Shown piece by piece: positions 1 through 8,858 of a stretch of 14,390 bases of DNA. Position 1 is the stretch's first letter, and each line of letters starts with the position of its first letter. The notes beneath the pieces were generated by a model. It was not told the origin of the DNA. It searched no databases and was given only the letters and a program-made list of their open reading frames with translations. Made by a program: the position numbers and the translations under genes. Source of the DNA: Acidimicrobiia bacterium (lineage in GTDB: Bacteria > Actinomycetota > Acidimicrobiia > Acidimicrobiales > Ilumatobacteraceae); NCBI GenBank assembly GCA_013815505.1, contig JACDGA010000015.1, forward strand, positions 1 to 14,390, read 5' to 3'.

Positions 1-573
1 GCTCGTGCCTGTCTCGGCGCAGATGCGCAGCAGCTCGGCCTGCATGTGCTCGCGAGTCATCTCGTCGAGCGCCCCGAACGGCTCGTCCATGAGCAGCAAC
101 TGCGGGCTCGTCGCCAGCGCCCTGGCGATTGCGACGCGCTGCTGCATGCCGCCCGAGAGCTGCCATGGTCGGTGCTCGGCGAAGTCGCCGAGCTTGACGA
201 GCTGCAGCATCTCCATCGCCCGCTGGCGCCGGCGGGTGCGGTCCCACCCCTTCAGCTCCAGCGGCAGCTCGACGTTCTTGACCACGCTGCGCCAGTCGAA
301 CAGCCCGGCCTGTTGGAACGCCATGCCGTAGTCCTGGTCGAGACGGGCCTTCGACGCCGGCTTGTCGTTGACGAGCACCTCGCCGTGCGACGGTTCGATG
401 AGGTTGGCGATCAGCCGCAGCAACGTCGACTTCCCACACCCAGACGGGCCGATGAGGCTGACGAACTCGCCGAGCGACACGGCGAGGTCGATCTCGACGA
501 GCGCGTCGACCTGCTTCGTGGTGCCCGGGTTGAACACCTTCGACAGCTCGTGCACCTCGACCGCCTGGCTCAT
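1..573 (-). CDS. ABC transporter ATP-binding protein, nitrate/sulfonate/taurine (SsuB/TauB) type, partial
   Basis: ATPase that would power the permease encoded just upstream, acting at the cytoplasmic face of the membrane. The visible 191 residues contain Walker A GPSGCGKST with its lysine at residue 48, a Q-loop (FQQAGLF), the ABC signature LSGGMQQR at 139-146, and Walker B LLLMDEP with D163/E164 followed by the D-loop (GALD). Spacing and the MDEPFGALDEMTRE stretch are typical of the SsuB/TauB/ThiZ group. The start is the ATG at 573. Its A-T-G shares bases with the stop of the permease (ATGA), so the two are translationally coupled. The C-terminus (about 60-80 residues in this family) lies beyond the left edge. 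Substrate is not readable from the ATPase; the neighbours suggest a pyrimidine or related ureide (inference). Confidence 0.95.
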   Translation of the reverse strand, partial: MSQAVEVHELSKVFNPGTTKQVDALVEIDLAVSLGEFVSLIGPSGCGKSTLLRLIANLIEPSHGEVLVNDKPASKARLDQDYGMAFQQAGLFDWRSVVKNVELPLELKGWDRTRRRQRAMEMLQLVKLGDFAEHRPWQLSGGMQQRVAIARALATSPQLLLMDEPFGALDEMTREHMQAELLRICAETGTS

Positions 574-1433
574 GGCGCCTCTCCCGCCGGGGCGCGGTGC
601 CGCATCACGAGATACTCGAACGCACCGACGACCGCCGCCATCATCAAGCCGAGCAGGGCTGCGCCGAACACGGCCGTGTACACCTTGGGCGGATCACCCG
701 ATGCCTGTCGGGCGTACTCGATGATCAGCCTGCCGATGCCACCCCGCAGTCCGGTGGAGATCTCGGCGACGACGACACCGATCACCGAAGCCGCCGCGGC
801 GAGGCGCAGCGCCGGCACCATGAACGACATCGCCGCCGGGAAGCGCAGCTTCCACATCGTCTGGCGACCACTGGCGGCGAAGCTGCGCATCAGCTCGAGC
901 GAGGTCGCCGGCGCCGACTCGAGACCACGCAGCGTGCCGACGGCAACCGGGAAGAAGGCGAGGAACGCGCCGAGCACGGCGACCGACAGCCACTTCGGCC
1001 ACTCCCATCCGGCGAGCTGCAGCTTGCCGCCCCAGCTGGCGACGAGCGGGGCGAGCGCGATCATCGGCACGGTCTGGGAGAGGACGAGGTAGGGCAGCAG
1101 GCCCCGCCGGGCGACATCGAAACGTGCCATCAACGCAGCGAGGCCGACTCCGATGCTCGTGCCGATCGCGAACCCGACGAACGCCACCCGCAGCGAGAAC
1201 CACACGCCAGCGAACACGACTCGCCAGATGGGCGAGTCCTTGACCCTGCTCTCGGGATCGAAGAGGCGGCTCACCATGTCCCACACGTGGGGCATCGCCG
1301 TGTCCTTCGTCCGCGGGAGGATGTTCCAGCCGAGCACGGCGCCGCCGTCCTCTGGCCCGAGCGTCTTGTACAGCTCCCACACGGCAGCGACGACCAACAA
1401 CGAGCCCATGAACAGCGCCGCTCGACGGATCAT
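570..1433 (-). CDS. ABC transporter permease, SsuC/TauC/ThiX-like
   Basis: Inner-membrane permease of 287 residues, a little longer than typical SsuC proteins because of a 45-residue polar segment after the first helix (about residues 24-70). Hydrophobic helices are visible near 6-22, 74-103, 112-133, 148-168, 205-226 and 252-276. The cytoplasmic loop contacting the ATPase (the EAA region) is about residues 180-208. The stop overlaps the ATG of the ATPase gene (ATGA), and the start is 10 bp after the stop of the LLM oxidoreductase, so it belongs to the same operon. No substrate-binding protein is in the window; one may lie past the left edge, after the ATPase. The family imports small organic compounds (alkanesulfonates, taurine, thiamine pyrimidine precursors). 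The catabolic genes upstream favour a pyrimidine or dihydropyrimidine, which is inference. The ATG at 1433 has only a weak Shine-Dalgarno sequence. Confidence 0.9.
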   Translation of the reverse strand: MIRRAALFMGSLLVVAAVWELYKTLGPEDGGAVLGWNILPRTKDTAMPHVWDMVSRLFDPESRVKDSPIWRVVFAGVWFSLRVAFVGFAIGTSIGVGLAALMARFDVARRGLLPYLVLSQTVPMIALAPLVASWGGKLQLAGWEWPKWLSVAVLGAFLAFFPVAVGTLRGLESAPATSLELMRSFAASGRQTMWKLRFPAAMSFMVPALRLAAAASVIGVVVAEISTGLRGGIGRLIIEYARQASGDPPKVYTAVFGAALLGLMMAAVVGAFEYLVMRHRAPAGEAP

Positions 1434-1443
1434 GCGGGACCGG

Positions 1444-2459
1444 TCACTGGCGCGCCAGACGCTGCTCGTGGATGCGCGGGATCACGTGCTCGCCGTAGGC
1501 CTCGAGCGTCGACTCCTTGGCGTCGTGCTGGAGGTACACGGCGAACTGGTCGACGCCGAGCTGGCGCAGCTCCTCCAACCGTGCGAGGTGTTCGTCTGGT
1601 GTGCCGAGGATGCAGAACCGCTCGACGATCTCGTCGGGCACGAACGAGGTGTGCGTGTTGCCGGCCTGACCGTGCTGGTTGTAGTCGTATCCCTCGCGGC
1701 CGGCGATGTACTCCGTGAGCGCTTCGGGTACGGCGCCGGTGTCGCCGTAGCGGCTGACGAGGTCGGCGACATGGTTGCCGACCATCCCACCGAACCAGCG
1801 GCACTGGTCGCGCATGTGGACGCGGTTGTCTCCGACGTAGGCGGGAGCTGCGACGCAGATCGTGATCGCGTCGGGGTCCCGTCCTACGTCGGCCGCCGCC
1901 TGACGAACTGCCGTGACCGTCCACTCGACGATCTGAGGATCGGCGAGCTGGAGGATGAACCCGTCGCCGACCTCTCCGGTGAGCGCCAGCGCCTTCGGGC
2001 CGTACGCCGCCACCCACACCTCGAGCTCGCTGCGCGATGCCCACGGCAGAGTGAGCGTCGAGTCTCGGTAGTCGACGCTGCGGCCGTTGGCGAGCTCGCG
2101 GATCACGTGCACCGCCTCTCGCAGCGTGTCGAGCGTCGTCGGCTTGCCGTTCGTGACCCGCACCGCCGAGTCACCGCGCCCGATGCCGCACACCGTGCGG
2201 TTGCCGTACATCTCGTTGAGGGTGGCGAACAGGCTCGCCGTCACGGTCCAGTCCCGCGTTGCCGGGTTGGTCACCATCGGGCCGACGACGACGTTGCGCG
2301 TCTGCTCGAGGATCTGGCTGTAGATGACGAACGGCTCCTGCCAGAGGATGTGGCTGTCGAACGTCCAGACGTGGCTGAACCCGTAGGCGTCCGCCCGTCG
2401 CGCGAGCTCGATCACTCGCGCCGACGGCGGCGTCGTCTGCAGAACTAACCCGATCTGCA

Positions 2460-2460
<1 letters not shown>
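1444..2460 (-). CDS. LLM-class (luciferase-like) flavin/F420-dependent oxidoreductase, CPS_4043-like family
   Basis: TIM-barrel oxidoreductase of the bacterial luciferase superfamily, 338 residues. Recognisable segments are TFDSHILWQEPF (33-44), TNPATRD (64-70) in the cofactor pocket, the glycine-rich GIGRGDSAVRV (92-102), and the phosphate-binding strand AAYGPKALAL (151-160). A C-terminal GTPDEHLARLEEL segment is typical of Mer-like members. I recall the same signature from TIGR03842 (CPS_4043 family), annotated as putatively F420-dependent with no known reaction. The ATG at 2460 overlaps the stop of the dehydrogenase by one base (TGATG); an in-frame TTG directly before it is less likely. 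Position between a semialdehyde dehydrogenase and a transporter, in an operon with dihydropyrimidinase, suggests a role in pyrimidine-ring metabolism. It is not obviously RutA. Substrate and cofactor remain unproven. Confidence 0.88.
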
Positions 2461-3949
<1,489 letters not shown>

Positions 3950-3953
<4 letters not shown>

Positions 3954-4090
3954 GAGAGTCCTCCAGAGTTCGTGAAGTCAGCCCCGACTGTTTCGGCCGG
4001 TGACGCAGTGAGCATGGAAACCTGGTCGGCCGGGTGCGCCGCCAGGCGCCGGCCGACACGCCGAGTGAGCGAAGCGAGCGCGACCAGCAT
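3950..4090 (-). other. Intergenic segment with a possible 46-codon leader ORF
   Basis: The 171 bp between dihydropyrimidinase and the dehydrogenase contain an ATG at 4090 opening a 46-codon frame. It begins MLVALASLTRR and its TGA overlaps the dehydrogenase start as ATGA. No convincing ribosome site precedes it, and third-position GC falls in its second half. The same stretch carries the GCTTCGCTC-type repeat also seen after the beta-ureidopropionase gene. Long open frames arise easily in GC-rich DNA, so chance is the likeliest explanation. No terminator with a clear T-tract was seen. Confidence 0.2.
3960..3964 (-). promoter_or_regulatory. Ribosome binding site of the semialdehyde dehydrogenase
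   Basis: GGAGG on the minus strand, six bases before the ATG at 3953. It is one of the strongest Shine-Dalgarno matches in the operon and fixes this start. Its strength suggests the gene can be translated independently, despite the 171-bp gap to dihydropyrimidinase. Confidence 0.8.
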
Positions 4091-4124
4091 CACGGCCCAA
4101 CCTTTACGCCCATGGCTCTCACCT

Positions 4125-5555
4125 TCATTGCAGATACTGGGACAAGCCGCGCGGGAGGTAGCGGCCGTGGCCGGGGCGGCCGTGGAACTGATCGTCGGCG
4201 ACGACGACGGTGCCGCGGCTGAGGACGGTGTCGACCTTGCCGTCGACCTCGAAGCCCTCGTAGGCCGAATGGTCCATGTTCATGTGGTGCTTGTGGTCGA
4301 CGCCGATGGTGGTGTGGCCATTGGGGTCCCAGACGACGACGTCGGCGTCGGCGCCCGGGACGATCACGCCCTTCCTCGGGTGCAGGCCGAACATCCGTGC
4401 CGGCGTCGTGCAGCACGTCTCGACCCAGCGCTCGAGGCTCAGCTCGCCAGTGACGACACCTTGGTACAGGAGCTCCAAGCGGTGCTCGACGCCGCCGATC
4501 CCGTTGGGGATCTTGGAGAAGTCGCCGAGTCCGAGCTCCTTCTGCTCCTTCATGCAGAACGGGCAGTGGTCGGTCGACACGACGGCGAGCTCGTTCATCC
4601 TCAGGCCCTTCCACAGGTCGGCCTGATGGTGCTCGTGCTTGGAGCGCAGTGGCGTCGAGCACACCCACTTCGCCCCCTCGAAACCGGGCTGGGCGAGCTG
4701 GTCCTCGATCGAGAGGTAGAGGTACTGCGGGCACGTCTCGGCGAACACGTTGTGTCCGGCGTGGCGAGCGGCGGCGACCTCCTCGAGCGCCTCCGAGGCC
4801 GACATGTGGACGATGTAGAGCGGCACGTTGCCGGCGACCTTCGACAGCGAGATCGCACGATGCGTCGCCTCCGCCTCGAGCTCGGCCGGGCGGGTGAACG
4901 AGTGGAACTTGGGGTCGGTCTCGCCGCGAGCGAGCGCCTGTGCGACGAGCACGTCGATGGCGATGCCGTTCTCGGCGTGCATCATGATCATCGCCCCGGA
5001 CTCGCCGGCGTTCTGCATCGCCCGCAGGATCTGACCGTCGTCGGCGTAGAACACGCCCGGGTACGCCATGAACAGCTTGAAGCTGGTGATGCCCTCGTGG
5101 TCGACGAGATAGGTCATCGCCTTCAGCGACTCCTCGTCGACACCCCCGATGATCTGGTGGAAGCCGTAGTCGATGGCGCAGTTGCCCTCCGCCTTGCGGT
5201 GCCACTCGGCGAGGCCGTCCTGCACCGACTCGCCGGTTCGTTGCACCGCGAAGTCGACGATGGTGGTCACCCCGCCCCACGCGGCGGCGATCGTGCCGGT
5301 CTCGAACGTGTCCGACGCCGCCGTGCCGCCGAAGGGCAGCTCCATATGGGTGTGCACGTCGACCCCGCCGGGGATCACGTACTTGCCGCTTGCGTCGATG
5401 ACCGTGACATCGCGGCCCTCATCGCTGAGCCCCAACGTCTCCGCCTGGCCAGGGGCGAGCACGGCAGCGATCGTCTCGCCGTCGATCAGCACGTCCGCAT
5501 CCGAGCGCCCGCTGGCGCTGACGACCTTCCCTCCCGAGATCAGCACGCGTGTCAT
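4125..5555 (-). CDS. hydA: Dihydropyrimidinase (D-hydantoinase family)
   Basis: Zinc-dependent cyclic amidohydrolase opening dihydrouracil or dihydrothymine to the N-carbamoyl-beta-amino acid, step 2 of reductive pyrimidine breakdown. The 476 residues form the usual metallo-dependent hydrolase fold: a small beta-sandwich at both ends around a TIM barrel. All metal ligands are visible: H68 and H70 in GGVDVHTHMELP, the to-be-carboxylated K160 in GITSFKLFMAYPG, H193 (MMHAENG), H250 (YIVHMS) and D329 (STDHCPF). The family's substrate-contacting tyrosine corresponds to Y165, and the CSTPLR segment (299-304) matches the usual CSPPLR loop. I chose ATG 5555 because GGAGG lies eight bases upstream; an upstream TTG at 5582 would add nine residues without a better site. 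The gene sits 106 bp after beta-ureidopropionase. A hydantoinase of broader substrate range cannot be excluded from sequence alone. Confidence 0.95.
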   Translation of the reverse strand: MTRVLISGGKVVSASGRSDADVLIDGETIAAVLAPGQAETLGLSDEGRDVTVIDASGKYVIPGGVDVHTHMELPFGGTAASDTFETGTIAAAWGGVTTIVDFAVQRTGESVQDGLAEWHRKAEGNCAIDYGFHQIIGGVDEESLKAMTYLVDHEGITSFKLFMAYPGVFYADDGQILRAMQNAGESGAMIMMHAENGIAIDVLVAQALARGETDPKFHSFTRPAELEAEATHRAISLSKVAGNVPLYIVHMSASEALEEVAAARHAGHNVFAETCPQYLYLSIEDQLAQPGFEGAKWVCSTPLRSKHEHHQADLWKGLRMNELAVVSTDHCPFCMKEQKELGLGDFSKIPNGIGGVEHRLELLYQGVVTGELSLERWVETCCTTPARMFGLHPRKGVIVPGADADVVVWDPNGHTTIGVDHKHHMNMDHSAYEGFEVDGKVDTVLSRGTVVVADDQFHGRPGHGRYLPRGLSQYLQ

Positions 5556-5653
5556 GACCCTGGCCTCCGGTGGCAGCCGCAACCGGCGAGGGAAGCGCCA
5601 GCGACGAGTCGGAGCTGAGTGAGGAGAACCGAAGGGCCGACGAGCGAAGCCAT
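5552..5653 (-). other. Intergenic segment with a possible 33-codon leader ORF
   Basis: The gap between beta-ureidopropionase and dihydropyrimidinase contains an ATG at 5653 opening 33 codons (starts MASLVGPSVL). Its TGA overlaps the dihydropyrimidinase ATG as ATGA. This is the same arrangement as the 46-codon frame before the dehydrogenase. No ribosome site is visible for it, so it is probably chance, but the parallel placement is recorded. Confidence 0.18.
5564..5568 (-). promoter_or_regulatory. Ribosome binding site of dihydropyrimidinase
   Basis: GGAGG on the minus strand, eight bases before the ATG at 5555. It decides that start over the in-frame TTG at 5582. Confidence 0.7.
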
Positions 5654-5661
5654 CAGCACGT

Positions 5662-6507
5662 TCACGCCTCTACCAGTTCGTCGTAGGCGTCTGGGCGGCG
5701 GTCGCGGTAGAACGCCCAGCGGTCGCGGACCTCCTTGATCTTGTCGAAGTCGAGGTCGCGCACGATCAGTTCGGGCTTGTAGGCGTCGCCGACGTCACCG
5801 ACGAACTTGCCCTCGGGGTCGACGAAGTAGCTCTGCCCGTAGAAATCGTTGTCGCCGATGTCGGCCTCGATGCCGACGCGGTTGATCGCCCCGACGTAGT
5901 ACATGTTGGCCACCGCCGCCGCCGGCTGCTCGACGCGCCAGATGTACTCCGACAGGCCGCGGTGCGTCGCCGAGGGGTTGAACACGATCTCGGCACCATT
6001 GAGCCCGAGCGCACGCCAGCCCTCCGGGAAGTGGCGGTCGTAGCAGATGTAGACGCCGACCTTGCCGATCGCCGTCTCGAAGATCGGGTACCCGCCGTTG
6101 CCGGGACGGAAGTAGAACTTCTCCCAGAAGCCCTTGACCTGCGGGATGTGCTGCTTGCGGAACTTGCCGAGGTAGGTGCCGTCGGCGTCGACGACCGCCG
6201 CCGTGTTGTAGTACAACCCCGCCTGCTCGACCTCGTACATCGGCAGCACCATCACCATGCCGAGCTCCTTGGCGAGCGAGCAGAAGCGCTGCGTCGTCGG
6301 GCCGTCGGGGATCGGCTCGGTGTAGTCGTAGTACTTCGTCTCCTGCACCTGGCAGAAGTACGGGCCGTAGAACAGCTCCTGGAAGCAGACGACCTGCGCG
6401 CCGTCGGCGGCCGCTTCGCGCGCCGCTTCCTCGTGCTTGTCGGTCATCGCCTCCTTGGTGCCTGCCCAGTCGGTCTGCAGCACGGCCGCACGCACGATGT
6501 TCGTCAT
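5662..6507 (-). CDS. Beta-ureidopropionase (N-carbamoyl-beta-alanine amidohydrolase), nitrilase superfamily
   Basis: Hydrolyses N-carbamoyl-beta-alanine (or -beta-aminoisobutyrate) to the beta-amino acid, CO2 and ammonia, step 3 of reductive pyrimidine catabolism. The 281 residues carry the nitrilase triad: E44 in CFQELFYGPYF, K118 in KFRKQHIPQ, and C155 in VYICYDRHFPE. The accessory glutamate E129 (GFWEKFYFRPG) is also present. The KQHIP and FWEKFYF segments are characteristic of beta-ureidopropionase and N-carbamoyl-putrescine amidase relatives; the dihydropyrimidinase next door favours the former. The ATG at 6507 has GGGGAG six bases upstream. A longer open frame extends to 6744, but it would run through the promoter region and into the divergent regulator, so it is rejected. 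It is the first gene of the operon and the only one directly behind the promoter candidate. Confidence 0.93.
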   Translation of the reverse strand: MTNIVRAAVLQTDWAGTKEAMTDKHEEAAREAAADGAQVVCFQELFYGPYFCQVQETKYYDYTEPIPDGPTTQRFCSLAKELGMVMVLPMYEVEQAGLYYNTAAVVDADGTYLGKFRKQHIPQVKGFWEKFYFRPGNGGYPIFETAIGKVGVYICYDRHFPEGWRALGLNGAEIVFNPSATHRGLSEYIWRVEQPAAAVANMYYVGAINRVGIEADIGDNDFYGQSYFVDPEGKFVGDVGDAYKPELIVRDLDFDKIKEVRDRWAFYRDRRPDAYDELVEA

Positions 6508-6513
6508 CTCGGT

Positions 6514-6519
6514 CTCCCC
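6514..6519 (-). promoter_or_regulatory. Ribosome binding site of beta-ureidopropionase
   Basis: GGGGAG on the minus strand, six bases before the ATG at 6507. It supports the 281-residue product over the longer open frame. Confidence 0.7.
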
Positions 6520-6557
6520 GATCGTGGAGTCGCGTCCGAGGACTCGGAGCACGCCTG

Positions 6558-6586
6558 ATCGTAATGTCACCGCTAACGCTGGACAA
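6558..6586 (-). promoter_or_regulatory. Promoter candidate for the pyrimidine catabolic operon
   Basis: On the minus strand, TTGTCC (6586-6581) is followed after exactly 17 bases by TACGAT (6563-6558). Each box matches the sigma-70 consensus at 4 of 6 positions. Transcription would begin near 6551, giving a leader of about 43 bases before the ATG at 6507. The -35 box lies inside the palindrome described next. Assignment is by pattern only. Confidence 0.45.
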
Positions 6587-6609
6587 TAGGCGCATTGTGA
6601 CCGTACATT
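6580..6609 (+). promoter_or_regulatory. Promoter candidate for the MocR-type regulator
   Basis: TGGACA (6580-6585, 5 of 6 matches to TTGACA), an 18-base spacer, then TACATT (6604-6609, 4 of 6). The start would fall near 6616, only about 12 bases before the GTG at 6628. The -35 box covers nearly the same bases as the -35 of the opposite promoter, so one bound protein could block both. Confidence 0.4.
6583..6598. promoter_or_regulatory. Palindromic operator candidate between regulator and operon
   Basis: ACAAT, six bases, ATTGT: a perfect 5-bp inverted repeat in the divergent intergenic region. It overlaps the -35 boxes proposed for both directions. Position and symmetry fit a binding site for the MocR-type regulator encoded at 6628, though MocR proteins often use direct repeats. 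It could also be chance in a short AT-richer patch. Confidence 0.4.
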
Positions 6610-6627
6610 CGCCCCAGGGGCTGACGA

Positions 6628-8019
6628 GTGACGGGCGACGAGCAACCACCGACGGCACTGAGCCGGATCGTCGGCGAGATCGCGCGCAGCACCGACCGAC
6701 CGCAGTCGCGTGCCATCGCCGCTGCGATCGGCCGCCTGATCCACGATGGGTCGCTGCCCGTCGACTCACGCCTGCCCACGGTACGGGCGCTGTCGGGGGC
6801 GTTGACGGTCTCACCGACCACCGTCAGCGAGGCGTGGAACACGCTCGCCGGCGTCGGGGCCATCACCGCCCAGGGGCGCCGGGGCACGCTGGTGCGTCGC
6901 CCGTCGGGGCCGGGGACGCCGTTGCGCTACCGCCAGATCACCGAGGCACCCGGTCACTTCGATCTCGACCTCTCCACTGGCACGCCCGATCCTGCGCTGT
7001 TGCCCGACCTCGGGCCTGTCATCGCTCGCGTGTCGCGCCAGAACCTGACGTCGAGCTACCTCGACGACCCGGTGCTGCCGGCGCTCGAGGACGAGCTCGT
7101 GTCGTCGTGGCCGTTCGAGCCCGAGGCCCTGACGGTGGTCAACGGTGCGCTCGACGCCGTCGACCGGACGTGCGGGACCGTCCTTCGCCTCGGCGACCGG
7201 GTCGTCGTCACCCACCCGGCGTTCCCGCCGATGCTCGACCTGCTCGACCAGATCGGCTGCGAGGTCATCGCCGTCGATCTCGACGAGGAAGGACCGGCGG
7301 TCGACTCGATGGAGTCGGCGATGGCCACAGCGCCGCGGGCGATCATCCTCCAGCCACGTGCCCACAACCCCACCGGGGCCTCGATGTCGCCAGGGCGCTG
7401 CGACGAGCTCGCCTCGCTCCTCGCCGCCAGCCCAGACACGATGATCATCGAGGACGACCACACGAACTCCATCGCCGTGTCGCCGCTCGTCTCGTTCGGC
7501 GCCATGTTTCCTGAGCGAACCGTGCACATCCGCAGCTTCTCGAAGAGCCACGGGCCAGACCTGCGGCTCGCCGCGCTCGGTGGCGCCGGTGACGTCGTCC
7601 GAGCCGTCATGAACCGCCGACTGCTGGGGCCAGGATGGTCGAGCCGCATCCTCCAGGCGCTGCTGGTGGAACTGTTGGCCGACCCTGCGATGGGCGACGT
7701 GCTTGCCCGAGCCACCGCCACGTACTCCCGGCGAAGGGCCATTGTCGCCGACGTGCTGCGCGAGCACGGAGTCGATGTCGGCCACGGCGACGGCATCAAC
7801 ATGTGGGTGCCGGTTCGCAACGAGCGGGCGGCGCTGATCACGCTCGCGTCACAGGGAATCGGTGTCGCGCCGGGCGCGCCGTTCCTCGTCCGGCCGGACG
7901 CCGATCACATCCGGGTGACCGTCGGCCTCATCACCGGCGACGAGCGCCGTGTCGCCGACGTCGCCGAGCGTCTGGCCGCCGCCGCGACGCACGACCAACT
8001 TCGCACGAGCCGAGGCTGA
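6628..8019 (+). CDS. MocR/GabR-type transcriptional regulator (GntR wHTH + aminotransferase class I fold)
   Basis: PLP-dependent transcription factor of 463 residues, the standard MocR size. The N-terminal winged helix is residues 12-92, with SRLPTVRALSGALTVSPTTVSEAW matching the GntR recognition helix region and GRRGTLVR the wing. The C-terminal fold-type I aminotransferase domain spans about 110-455. It has HNPTG (246-250), the PLP ring-contacting acidic motif IIEDDHTN (273-280), and the Schiff-base lysine K306 in SFSKSHGPDLR. The interdomain linker is short. The start is GTG at 6628 with AGGGG seven bases upstream. It is divergent from the pyrimidine operon with 120 bp between, so it probably controls that operon and itself. 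A likely ligand is a beta-amino acid or semialdehyde formed by the pathway, by analogy with GabR (GABA) and TauR (taurine). That is inference. Confidence 0.93.
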   Translation: MTGDEQPPTALSRIVGEIARSTDRPQSRAIAAAIGRLIHDGSLPVDSRLPTVRALSGALTVSPTTVSEAWNTLAGVGAITAQGRRGTLVRRPSGPGTPLRYRQITEAPGHFDLDLSTGTPDPALLPDLGPVIARVSRQNLTSSYLDDPVLPALEDELVSSWPFEPEALTVVNGALDAVDRTCGTVLRLGDRVVVTHPAFPPMLDLLDQIGCEVIAVDLDEEGPAVDSMESAMATAPRAIILQPRAHNPTGASMSPGRCDELASLLAASPDTMIIEDDHTNSIAVSPLVSFGAMFPERTVHIRSFSKSHGPDLRLAALGGAGDVVRAVMNRRLLGPGWSSRILQALLVELLADPAMGDVLARATATYSRRRAIVADVLREHGVDVGHGDGINMWVPVRNERAALITLASQGIGVAPGAPFLVRPDADHIRVTVGLITGDERRVADVAERLAAAATHDQLRTSRG

Positions 8020-8024
8020 TCCCC

Positions 8025-8073
8025 GTTCTGGAGGTGGCACTCCGCCGGATCGGGGGATCTGCCACCGCCAGTT
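8025..8073 (+). repeat. 49-bp hairpin element, copy A
   Basis: This copy matches the one at 8859-8907 in inverted orientation at 34 of 49 positions with no gap. Identity is highest at the ends: GTTCTGGAGG is identical, and the closing CCAGTT is shared. It lies 14 bp beyond the stop of the SDR gene. It also forms the hairpin listed as a terminator. Confidence 0.55.
8028..8071. terminator. Hairpin between convergent regulator and SDR genes
   Basis: CTGGAGGTGGC (8028-8038) pairs with GCCACCGCCAG (8061-8071): 10 of 11 pairs with one A/G mismatch, and a 22-base loop. It begins nine bases after the regulator stop and ends 16 bases before the SDR stop, so it could end transcription in both directions. 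There is no T-tract. Confidence 0.5.
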
Positions 8074-8087
8074 GGAGGGTCTCGCGG

Positions 8088-8852
8088 TCAGACGGTGGGC
8101 CAGAGGTTGACGGTGGCGTGCATGCCGCCGTCCACCGAGATGACCTCGCCGGTGATCGCGCTCGCCGCATCGGAGGCGAGGAACACCACGACGGCGGCGA
8201 TCTCGGTGGCGTCCGTGAGGCGCCGCTGGGGAATGACGCCGAGCACGTCGTCGGCGACACCGGGATTGGCCAGGTGCTCGTTCCACATCTCCGTCGCGAC
8301 GACGCCGGGTGCGACGGCGTTCGCCCGGATCCCGTCGGGCCCGTACTGCATCGCCAGCGATCTCGTCATCCCGTCGATGGCTGCCTTCGTCGCCGCGTAG
8401 GGCGCTCGGCGCGGCGTGCCCCGGCGACCGCTGAGCGAGCTGATCGACACGATCGCGCCCGAGCCCTGCGCGACCATCGACGGGATCACCGCGGCCGTCA
8501 TCAACAGCGGGGCGCGGACGTTCGTGTTCCACATCGCATCGAGCTCGTCGACGGTGAACAGCTCGATGTCCTTGCGTTCCGCGATCGCGGCGTTGTTGAC
8601 GAGCACGTCGACGCCACCGAGCCCATCCAGCGCAGCGGCTGCCGCCTCGCTCGGCCCGTCCGGTGTGGAGAGGTCGGCGACGATCACCACCGGTTCGTTG
8701 ACGAGCGTCGCTGCAGTGTCGTCGAGCTGGTCGCTGCTGCGCGCGATCAACGCCACCCGCGCTCCGGCGGCGTCGAGCGCCATCGAGATGGCCGCACCGA
8801 TCCCCCGCCCGGCACCGGTGACGATCGCCGTGCGTCCGTCGAGCGCGCCCAT
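8088..8852 (-). CDS. Short-chain dehydrogenase/reductase (classical SDR)
   Basis: NAD(P)-dependent oxidoreductase with a Rossmann fold, 254 residues, the normal classical SDR length. The cofactor motif TGAGRGIG is at 12-19, and NNAA at 86-89. The catalytic tetrad is N111, S139 (SISSLSG), Y152 and K156 (YAATKAA). The ending ITGEVISVDGG is typical of FabG-like members. A small residue followed by A-R-S (38-40) after the second strand, rather than an acidic residue, leans towards NADP, weakly. Start is ATG at 8852; a GTG immediately upstream (8855) is equally possible and neither has a clear ribosome site. It stands alone between two hairpin elements and converges with the MocR gene, so it need not belong to the pyrimidine pathway. 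Substrate unknown. Confidence 0.93.
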   Translation of the reverse strand: MGALDGRTAIVTGAGRGIGAAISMALDAAGARVALIARSSDQLDDTAATLVNEPVVIVADLSTPDGPSEAAAAALDGLGGVDVLVNNAAIAERKDIELFTVDELDAMWNTNVRAPLLMTAAVIPSMVAQGSGAIVSISSLSGRRGTPRRAPYAATKAAIDGMTRSLAMQYGPDGIRANAVAPGVVATEMWNEHLANPGVADDVLGVIPQRRLTDATEIAAVVVFLASDAASAITGEVISVDGGMHATVNLWPTV

Positions 8853-8858
8853 CACCCG

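Noticed and set aside
46..1092. Long plus-strand frame opposite the ABC ATPase and permease
   Set aside because: It covers the complement of genes with clear Walker, signature and membrane segments. The translated product has no family features.
6508..6744. N-terminal extension of beta-ureidopropionase (start at 6744)
   Set aside because: The extension would overlap the divergent regulator gene and the promoter region. The ATG at 6507 has a good ribosome site and the family's normal N-terminus.
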